From Streptomyces althioticus (GTDB lineage Bacteria; Actinomycetota; Actinomycetes; Streptomycetales; Streptomycetaceae): 64,000 nucleotides of DNA. The stretch spans positions 310,001 to 374,000 of the forward strand of contig BMSW01000001.1 of assembly GCA_014649355.1 (NCBI GenBank), written 5' to 3'. A program made the position numbers and the translations under genes. Positions 58,642 through 64,000 of the stretch are shown here, piece by piece (position 1 is the first letter of the stretch; every line of letters starts with the position of its first letter). A model generated the notes under the pieces. The model was not told the origin of the DNA, made no database searches, and saw only the letters and a list, made by a program, of their open reading frames with translations.

Positions 58642-59775
58642 TTGAAGCCCCGTACCACCGCTGCCGCCGCACGCCGTTGCGCCCTGCTGCTCACCGCCTC
58701 CCTCACGGCCCTCTCCCTCACCGCCTGCGGTGCGCTCGGATCGAGTGACAACGATGACAGCGCGGACGCGCGCGCCGACTACGACATCACCGTGGGCCTG
58801 CTCCTGCCCGACCGGGACACCGCGCGGTTCGAGCAGTTCGACTACCCGCTCATCAAGGAGCGCATCGCCTCGCAGACCAACAAGCAGGGCGAGGTCGTCT
58901 ACGCCAACGCCGACGGCAGCAAGGAGAAGCAGAGCGAGCAGTTCCGGCAGATGATCGGCCGGAAGGTCGACGTCATCCTCGTGGACGCGGTGGACGCGTC
59001 CGCCGTCGCGCCCGACGTGCGCCTCGCCAAGCGGGCGGGCATACCCGTCATCGCCTACGACCGGCTCGCCGAGGGCCCGATCGACGCGTACGTCTCCCAC
59101 GACAACGAACTCGTCGGCCAGGTGCAGGGCCGCGCCCTGGTCAACGCGCTCGGGGAGAAGGCCCAGAACAAGAAAGTCGTCATGATGAACGGCGAGCCAG
59201 CCGACCCGAACACCGCGCTGTTCAAGAAGGGTGCGCTGGGCGAGCTGGACGGCGCGGTGGACATCGCCGCGTCGTACGACACCAGGAAGTGGCTGCCCGA
59301 GGTCGCTGCGGAGAACATGCGCAAGGCTCTCAAGAAGGTCGGCGCCGGGAACGTCGCCGCCGTCTACTCGGCGAACGACGGCATGGCCGGCGCCGTCATC
59401 GAGGAGCTCCAGCAGGCGGGGGTCGGCGAACTGCCGCCGGTGACCGGGCAGGACGCGGACCTGGAGGCGGTGCGCCGGGTCGTCTCCGGCACCCAGTACA
59501 TGACGGTGTACAAGTCCTTCCTGCTGGAGGCGACCGGGGCCGCGGACATGGCGGTGGCGAAGGTGCAGGACCGGGCGATCCAGTTCGACGCGCTCGCGCA
59601 GGACGTCATCGACAGCCGGTCGCGGAAGGACATCCCGGCGATGCTGGTGCCGGTGGTCGCCCTCACCCGGGAGAACATCGAGGACACGGTGATCGCGGAC
59701 GGCGTCTACACCGTCAAGGAGATCTGCACCCCGGCGCACGCGGACGACTGCGCGGAGATCGGGCTCACCGGCTGA
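58642..59775 (+). CDS. Sugar-binding lipoprotein (XylF/RbsB-type), TTG start
   Basis: The 377-residue protein is a periplasmic-binding-protein-type-1 (sugar ABC) component with a lipoprotein signal (RRCALLLTASLTALSLTAC, lipobox LTAC). The binding fold is evident in TVGLLLPDRDTARFEQFDYP, VDVILVDAVDAS, AGIPVIAYDRL, VSHDNELVGQVQGRALV and AAVYSANDGMAGAVI, closest in pattern to xylose-binding XylF. The only reasonable start is the TTG at 58642 (GGAAGG upstream); there is no ATG/GTG before the signal peptide. No permease or ATPase gene is adjacent, so it must work with a distant transporter. Confidence 0.9.
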   Translation: MKPRTTAAAARRCALLLTASLTALSLTACGALGSSDNDDSADARADYDITVGLLLPDRDTARFEQFDYPLIKERIASQTNKQGEVVYANADGSKEKQSEQFRQMIGRKVDVILVDAVDASAVAPDVRLAKRAGIPVIAYDRLAEGPIDAYVSHDNELVGQVQGRALVNALGEKAQNKKVVMMNGEPADPNTALFKKGALGELDGAVDIAASYDTRKWLPEVAAENMRKALKKVGAGNVAAVYSANDGMAGAVIEELQQAGVGELPPVTGQDADLEAVRRVVSGTQYMTVYKSFLLEATGAADMAVAKVQDRAIQFDALAQDVIDSRSRKDIPAMLVPVVALTRENIEDTVIADGVYTVKEICTPAHADDCAEIGLTG

Positions 59776-59777
59776 GA

Positions 59778-59791
59778 GTGACGCGGGTCAC
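59778..59791. promoter_or_regulatory. CRP-like half-palindrome GTGA-N6-TCAC
   Basis: GTGA-CGCGGG-TCAC fits the GTG-N8-CAC core of Crp sites and lies just after the sugar-binding protein stop, about 80 bases before the DUF4287 gene. The arms are short, so chance occurrence is possible. Confidence 0.35.
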
Positions 59792-59872
59792 GTCCGGCCG
59801 CCGATGAGTTCGGGTCCTTGCCCCGGTCTTCATGACTGTAGGTGTCCGCGAGCGGAGGAAGGACCGGTCGTC

Positions 59873-60079
59873 ATGAGCGCACAGGTGAAGGGCCCCGCCA
59901 GCTATTTCCCGTCGATCGAGAAGAAGTACGGCCGCCCCGTGGCCGAGTGGAAGGGGCTCATCCGCTCCTCGCCGCTGACCCGGCACATGGAACTGGTCGC
60001 CTGGCTCAAGACCGAGCACGGCCTGGGTCACGGGCACGCCAACGCCCTGGTCGCCCACACCCTCGCGGAGAAGGGGTGA
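59873..60079 (+). CDS. DUF4287 domain protein
   Basis: The 68-residue protein consists of a single DUF4287 helical domain (ASYFPSIEKKYGRPVAEW, then HMELVAWLKTEHGLGHGHANALVAHTL). It is common in actinobacteria, often near DUF5655 domains, and of unknown function. GAGGAAGGA precedes the ATG at 59873. The upstream region contains a weak CRP-like site. Confidence 0.9.
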   Translation: MSAQVKGPASYFPSIEKKYGRPVAEWKGLIRSSPLTRHMELVAWLKTEHGLGHGHANALVAHTLAEKG

Positions 60080-60195
60080 CCGCGGGGGTGTGGCGGTGGG
60101 TGTGACCGCGGGGCGTGGCGGCGGGTGCGACCGTGGGCGTGGCGGCCGGGCGTAAAGGCGGGCGCGGGCGCCGGGGGCGTGCCTAGGATCGCGGC

Positions 60196-61143
60196 ATGTC
60201 TGCGCCCACGAGCGACGTGAACCGGTTCCTGGCCGCCAGGCCCCGTCTCGAGGCCATCGCCTACCGGCTGCTCGGCTCCGCGAGCGAGGCCGAGGACGCC
60301 GTGCAGGAGACGTATCTGCGCTGGCAGGGCGCGGACGCCGGGCGGATCGAGGTGCCCGAGGCGTGGCTGACGAAGGTGCTCACCAACATCTGCCTCAACC
60401 AGCTCACCTCGGCGCGCGCCCGGCGCGAGACGTACGTGGGCCAGTGGCTGCCCGAGCCGCTGGTCGCCGGGGATCCCATGCTGGGGCCCGCCGACACCGC
60501 CGAGCAGCGGGAGTCGGTGTCGTACGCGATGCTCGTGCTGCTGGAGCGGCTGTCCCCGGACGAGCGCGCGGTGTACGTGCTGCGGGAGGCGTTCGGCTAC
60601 GCGCACAAGGAGATCGCCGAGATCCTCGACGTCAGTGAGGCCGCCAGTCAGCAGATCCTGCACCGGGCGAGGAAGCACGTGGCGCAGGGCAGGGCGCGGC
60701 GGGAGATCGACGCGGCCGAGGCGCGGCGGGTCGTGGAGGAGTTCCTCGCGGCCGCCACCAGCGGACGGACCGAGCCGCTGGTCGCGCTGCTCACCCGGGA
60801 CGCCGTCGCGGTCGGCGACGGCGGCGGGAAGGTGCCGGCGCGCGCGAAGGCGTTCGAGGGCGTCAAGGCGGTGGCCACGTTCCTGCGGGGCCTGTTCACA
60901 CCGGGCGCCGGGAAGCGGGCCGTGGCGGGCGGGTCGCCGGAGCTGTACGCGACGACCGCGAACGGCGATCCGGCCGTCGTCGCGGTCGTCGACGGGCGGG
61001 TGATCGGCGTGATGTGCCTGGAGGTCACCGAGGACGGCATCGCGGCGGTCCGCAGCCAGGTCAACCCCGACAAGCTGGAGCGCGTGACGGAGCGGTGGGC
61101 CGCCGTCGACCACGGGGAGCCGCTGGTGAGGGACGTCTACTGA
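60196..61143 (+). CDS. sigJ: SigJ-type (ECF41) RNA polymerase sigma factor
   Basis: The 315-residue ECF sigma factor has region 2 (about 12-75; RLEAIAYRLLGSASEAEDAVQETYLRW), region 4 (about 115-165; LSPDERAVYVLREAFGYAHKEIAEILDVSEAASQQILHRARKHV) and the C-terminal SnoaL/NTF2-like extension (about 180-310) that regulates activity in ECF41 sigma factors instead of an anti-sigma protein. ECF41 genes usually control an adjacent oxidoreductase or similar gene; here the FAD oxidoreductase lies 99 bases downstream on the same strand. Confidence 0.93.
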   Translation: MSAPTSDVNRFLAARPRLEAIAYRLLGSASEAEDAVQETYLRWQGADAGRIEVPEAWLTKVLTNICLNQLTSARARRETYVGQWLPEPLVAGDPMLGPADTAEQRESVSYAMLVLLERLSPDERAVYVLREAFGYAHKEIAEILDVSEAASQQILHRARKHVAQGRARREIDAAEARRVVEEFLAAATSGRTEPLVALLTRDAVAVGDGGGKVPARAKAFEGVKAVATFLRGLFTPGAGKRAVAGGSPELYATTANGDPAVVAVVDGRVIGVMCLEVTEDGIAAVRSQVNPDKLERVTERWAAVDHGEPLVRDVY

Positions 61144-61155
61144 CGCGCTGCCGTG

Positions 61156-61173
61156 ATGTGAAGCAAGTCACAT
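61156..61173. promoter_or_regulatory. Perfect CRP-like palindrome upstream of the FAD oxidoreductase
   Basis: ATGTGA-AGCAAG-TCACAT is a perfect six-base dyad with the exact TGTGA-N6-TCACA pattern of cAMP receptor protein sites. It begins 12 bases after the sigJ stop and ends 69 bases before the oxidoreductase ATG. Confidence 0.7.
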
Positions 61174-61242
61174 GGCGAAGGTGTCAGGGATCGGCGGGCT
61201 GCCCGGTTCAAGGGGCGAACCAGTCGACGACAGGAGCCTGCC

Positions 61243-62451
61243 ATGCAGCACCGCATCATCGTCCTCGGAGCCGGATACGCCGGAGCCTCCGCCGCCGGAC
61301 GCCTGGCCAGGCGGCTGCACCGCGACGACGTCTCCCTCACCCTCGTCAACGCCGAGCCGGACTTCGTCGAGCGGGTCCGCAACCACGAGCTGGCCACCGG
61401 ACGTGAGCTCACGCACCGGCCGCTGGCCGACGTGCTCGCCGGGACCGGTGTCGACCTGCTGGTCGCCCGGGTCACCGCCGTCGACGTCGACCGCAAGGTC
61501 GTCGCCGTCACCGGCGACCGTGGCGCCGAGGAGCTGGCGTACGACACGCTCGTCTACGCCCTCGGCAGCCGCTGGGACGACCACGGCGTCCCCGGCGCCG
61601 CCGAGCACGCCCACGAGATCGCCGGGCGGCCCGGCGCGCTGCGGGTGCGCGAGCGCCTGGCGGGGCTGACCGCCGGGCAGCCCGTGGTCGTGGTGGGCGG
61701 CGGCCTCACCGGTCTCGAGGCGGCCACCGAGATCGCCGAGTCGCGTCCCGACCTGGAGGTCACCCTCGCCGCCCGCACCGGCCTCGGCGACTGGCTGTCG
61801 CCCAAGGGGCAGGGCCACCTGCGGGCGGTGTTCGACCGGCTCGGCATCACCGCGCGCGAGAACGCCGAGGTCACGGCCGTGGACGACGGCCGCGTGGTCA
61901 CCGCCGACGGGACGGTCCTGCCGTCCGCGCTCACCGTGTGGACCGCCGGCTTCGCCGTCCACCCGATCGCCCGCGCCACGACCCTGAAGGTCGGTGACAC
62001 CGGGCAGATCGTGGTCGACGACACCATGCGCTCGCTCTCGCACCCGGACGTGTACGCCGTCGGCGACGCGGCGCTGGTGCAGGGGCCCGGCGACAAGCCG
62101 CTGCGGATGTCGTGCGCCACCGGCACGCCCACCGCGTGGCAGGCCGCCGACGCGATCGCGGCCCGCCTCACCGGCGGCAAGCTGCCGCACGTGCCGCTGC
62201 GGTACTTCAACCAGTGCGTCTCGCTCGGCCGCAAGGACGGACTCATCCAGTACGTCACCGCCGACGACCGTGCGAAGAGCGCCGTGCTGACCGGCCGCGT
62301 CGCGGCCCTCTACAAGGAACTGATCTGCAAGAGCGCGGCCTGGGGCGTCGCCCACCCGACCCTGGGCCTCCCCACCCGCCGCCGCCGGATCACCCACCCC
62401 GCCCCGACGGCACCCGTGACCCCGGCCCCGGCCCCGGAGTCGGCCGCCTGA
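61243..62451 (+). CDS. NAD(P)/FAD-dependent oxidoreductase (NDH-2-like)
   Basis: The 402-residue two-dinucleotide-binding-domain flavoprotein has the FAD-binding VLGAGYAGASAAGRL at the N-terminus, the NAD(P)-binding VVVVGGGLTGLEAATE (about 150-165) and the late FAD motif DVYAVGDAAL. The overall pattern is that of type II NADH dehydrogenase-like proteins without the C-terminal membrane-anchoring helices. CAGGAG precedes the ATG. Located behind sigJ, it is a plausible ECF41 target gene. Confidence 0.9.
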   Translation: MQHRIIVLGAGYAGASAAGRLARRLHRDDVSLTLVNAEPDFVERVRNHELATGRELTHRPLADVLAGTGVDLLVARVTAVDVDRKVVAVTGDRGAEELAYDTLVYALGSRWDDHGVPGAAEHAHEIAGRPGALRVRERLAGLTAGQPVVVVGGGLTGLEAATEIAESRPDLEVTLAARTGLGDWLSPKGQGHLRAVFDRLGITARENAEVTAVDDGRVVTADGTVLPSALTVWTAGFAVHPIARATTLKVGDTGQIVVDDTMRSLSHPDVYAVGDAALVQGPGDKPLRMSCATGTPTAWQAADAIAARLTGGKLPHVPLRYFNQCVSLGRKDGLIQYVTADDRAKSAVLTGRVAALYKELICKSAAWGVAHPTLGLPTRRRRITHPAPTAPVTPAPAPESAA

Positions 62452-62456
62452 CGGAT

Positions 62457-62489
62457 CCTCAAGGCCCGCCGAATGGGCGGGCCTTGAGG
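62457..62489 (+). terminator. Terminator after the FAD oxidoreductase
   Basis: Perfect 14-base arms (CCTCAAGGCCCGCC / GGCGGGCCTTGAGG) with a five-base loop, immediately after the stop codon. Confidence 0.9.
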
Positions 62490-62548
62490 TGTGCGGGCAT
62501 CCCGGCCGGGGAACAGGGACATGCCACCCCGCAGGTGAGGAGTTCCCC

Positions 62549-62851
62549 ATGCCCGGACGCCCCGACCGCCCACTCCTCCGCCGCCTCTACGGCGACGCCT
62601 TCGCCCTCGGCTACCTGGGCGTCTGCGCCGCCCTCACCGTGTGGGCGTTCGCCGCGAGCGCGGGGGAGAACGAGGACGCGTCCCTCGCGGGCGTCGTCCC
62701 GGTCCTCGCCACGGCCCCGGTCAGCGTCGCCGCCCTGGCCCTGCCGGGAGGCCGGCCCGCCTTCGTCCTCGCCGTGGCAGCGGGAGCACTCGTCAACGCG
62801 GCGCTCATCACCTGGTGCGCACGCCGCCTGCGCGGCGAGAAGAAGCGCTGA
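62549..62851 (+). CDS. SCO4225-like small membrane protein
   Basis: The 100-residue protein has three hydrophobic spans (about 18-38, 46-66, 68-90) and a basic C-terminus (ARRLRGEKKR). The beginning LLRRLYGDAFALGYLGVCAAL is, from memory, like the SCO4225 family of Streptomyces membrane proteins of unknown function. GAGGAG precedes the ATG. It lies after a strong terminator, so it should have its own promoter. Confidence 0.75.
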   Translation: MPGRPDRPLLRRLYGDAFALGYLGVCAALTVWAFAASAGENEDASLAGVVPVLATAPVSVAALALPGGRPAFVLAVAAGALVNAALITWCARRLRGEKKR

Positions 62852-63276
62852 CGCGGGCGCCCCTACCGGGGCGGCGCCCTCGCCCGGTGCATGTCGCGCC
62901 CGGCATCGGCCCGCCTCCAGTGACCCGGAGGGAGGGGGTGTTGCCGCTGCCCACCTGCCTGACGGGTCGGGCGCCGTGACGCGTTGTGCAACTCGGCGCT
63001 GCGGGGTGCCGCCTGCGCCCACCCGTGCCGCCCTGGGGGTACCTCCCAGGCGGCGGGGGCGGCGCGCCCTTCAGGGGCGCGGGGAACTGCGCGACCGGCC
63101 GTGTACGGCCCGCACTCACCGATGAACAGTGCGTGGCACCCGCAGGGCCTGCGCGGGTACCGCATCCGTACGCGCCACGCGGCACGGCGTGAGGGGCCCC
63201 GGCCCGGACGGTTCCTCGTACCACGCTCCCCCGGCGCCCCGCTACCGCGCGGACGAGGTGACTCGGGGCGCGCCCC
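62852..63276. other. Intergenic region with a dispersed repeat copy (63008-63094)
   Basis: About 425 bases without a convincing gene. Bases 63008-63094 carry a member of the repeat family seen at 26-28 kb: GGTGCCGCCTGCGCCCACC, a GGGGGTACCTCCC hairpin variant and, at 63073-63094, the AGGGGCGCGGGGAACTGCGCG core. Short open frames here translate to Arg/Pro-rich sequence and are repeat-derived. Confidence 0.65.
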
Positions 63277-64000
63277 TCACATACCCGCCGTGTCGAACAC
63301 GTCCACCGCCGCGAGGAGGTCCTCCGGTGTCTTCTCGCCCAGGCGTTGTTCGGACCAGATGGTCTTGTCCTGGCGGCCGTGGCGTACGCCCCAGTGAGCG
63401 CTGAGACGCATCACGATGTACAGACCGCGTCCGCCCTCGTCCCCGGCGCGGGCGTGGCGGAGGTGGGGGCCCGCGCTGCTCGCGTCCGTCACCTCGGCGA
63501 GCAGGCGTTCCTCGTCGTGGATGAGGCGCAGCCGGACCGGGCCCTCGCCGTGCAGGATCGCGTTGGTGACGAGTTCACTGACGATGATCTCGGTGGTGAA
63601 GGCGCAGTCGTCGAGGTCCCAGGCGGCGAGCTGCTGGGCGACGATCCGGCGGGCCGTGCCGACGACGGAGGCGTCCGCAGGCAGCGTCCAGTCGCCGATC
63701 CGGTCGGGCGGCAGGCACTCGGTGCGGGCGAGCAGCAGGACGGCGTCGTCGTGGCGGGAGGGCGCCATGCGGTAGACGGCGGTGTCGCACAGCTCCTGGA
63801 GCGGCCGCGACGGGGTGGCCAGCACGTGTTCCAGGCGGTGCACGGCGTCCGCGTCGCCGTCGCCGTCCTCCTCGGCGCCCAGCAGCCCGTTGGTGACGTG
63901 CGCGACGAGGCAGCCCGGCGGGAGCTGGGCGACCGCCGGGACGTACGCGGCGCCGCCCTCCGAGCCCAGCGGCGGGCCCAGCGGCACGTCCACGTGGATC
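63277..64000 (-). CDS. SpoIIE phosphatase/HATPase regulator, C-terminal part (truncated by window)
   Basis: The frame is still open at the right edge. The visible about 240 residues comprise the end of a SpoIIE/PP2C domain (LPPGCLVAHVTNGLL, then PSRHDDAVLLLAR) and a complete HATPase_c anti-sigma-like domain (FTTEIIVSELVTNAILHGEGPVRLRL; GGRGLYIVMRLSAHWGVR). The PP2C part has a Asn where family members have Asp in the late TDGL-type motif (VTNGLL), so phosphatase activity may be reduced; the earlier metal ligands are outside the window. It is of the same class as the phosphatase at 9.6-11.7 kb. Confidence 0.88.
   Translation of the reverse strand, partial: IHVDVPLGPPLGSEGGAAYVPAVAQLPPGCLVAHVTNGLLGAEEDGDGDADAVHRLEHVLATPSRPLQELCDTAVYRMAPSRHDDAVLLLARTECLPPDRIGDWTLPADASVVGTARRIVAQQLAAWDLDDCAFTTEIIVSELVTNAILHGEGPVRLRLIHDEERLLAEVTDASSAGPHLRHARAGDEGGRGLYIVMRLSAHWGVRHGRQDKTIWSEQRLGEKTPEDLLAAVDVFDTAGM

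Noticed and set aside
61167..61192. ECF41 (SigJ) target promoter upstream of the FAD oxidoreductase
   Set aside because: GTCACA is present, but the expected CGTC about 16 bases later is not; the sequence fits a CRP palindrome better. Kept only as an alternative in that finding.
62852..63276. Several frames of 60-140 codons on both strands
   Set aside because: They coincide with the dispersed repeat and translate to Arg/Pro/Gly-rich sequence without a start signal.

Overview
The window is high-GC actinobacterial chromosome, almost certainly Streptomyces. Third-codon GC bias is extreme, GTG and TTG starts are common, and terminators are GC-rich hairpins without long U-tracts. Streptomyces-restricted families are present (snapalysin, SCO2400- and SCO4225-type proteins, DUF6479, BlaA/BlaB-type beta-lactamase control, paired GAF/ANTAR, XRE-TPR and SpoIIE-phosphatase regulators). 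An exact 14-bp parS site just upstream of aspS suggests the origin-proximal chromosome core. From memory, the aspS - metG - PhoX - snapalysin - second thrS order resembles the S. coelicolor aspS/metG neighbourhood; no search was run.

Layout. 0-9.5 kb: housekeeping and metabolism, comprising a mycothiol-dependent isomerase-like enzyme, a nitrilase-family hydrolase, a thioredoxin-NHL protein, M18 aminopeptidase, an acyl-CoA dehydrogenase behind a large dyad operator, an SseB protein and a pirin that lacks its N-terminal metal-binding half. 9.5-21 kb: a PAS/GAF/SpoIIE/HATPase phosphatase, parS, aspS, an Rpn-like nuclease, a PH-domain protein, an XRE regulator divergent from an SDR, metG, and a VWA protein with a very long Ala/Glu/Pro linker. 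21-28.5 kb: PhoX phosphatase with a PHO box, LysR/snapalysin pair, a membrane-anchored EEP phosphatase, then a membrane-protein gene bracketed by inverted copies of a dispersed repeat.

28.6-35.4 kb is the most unusual part. A membrane SpoIIE-type phosphatase is followed by a compact operon: a degenerate caspase-like protein, a small EACC1 protein, a single-pass membrane protein joining a cytoplasmic caspase to an extracytoplasmic solute-binding domain plus VWA domain, and a solute-binding lipoprotein. I read it as an effector-associated (EACC1-caspase) conflict or cell-death module whose protease is wired to an extracellular ligand sensor.

35.4-44.8 kb: a tiny secreted peptide divergent from an XRE-TPR regulator, a GAF-ANTAR regulator with a SigB-like promoter, an L7/L12-like membrane protein, a lipoprotein, then a Thr-codon leader peptide and attenuator hairpin ahead of a short threonyl-tRNA synthetase without the editing domain, followed by nucleoside hydrolase, a GH13 glucosidase and a secreted Ig-like protein. 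45-51.6 kb: MMPL exporter, ArsR/coiled-coil operon with twin operators, P450/TetR divergent pair with twin operators, and a MerR-like/cold-shock pair. 51.7-56.2 kb: a beta-lactam response locus (BlaB-like and BlaA-like genes divergent from a PBP and a class A beta-lactamase). 56.2-64 kb: ABM monooxygenase, SCO2400-type protein, sugar-binding lipoprotein with TTG start, DUF4287, SigJ-type ECF sigma factor and FAD oxidoreductase with a perfect CRP-like palindrome between them, a small membrane protein, and the C-terminal half of another SpoIIE/HATPase protein cut by the window edge.
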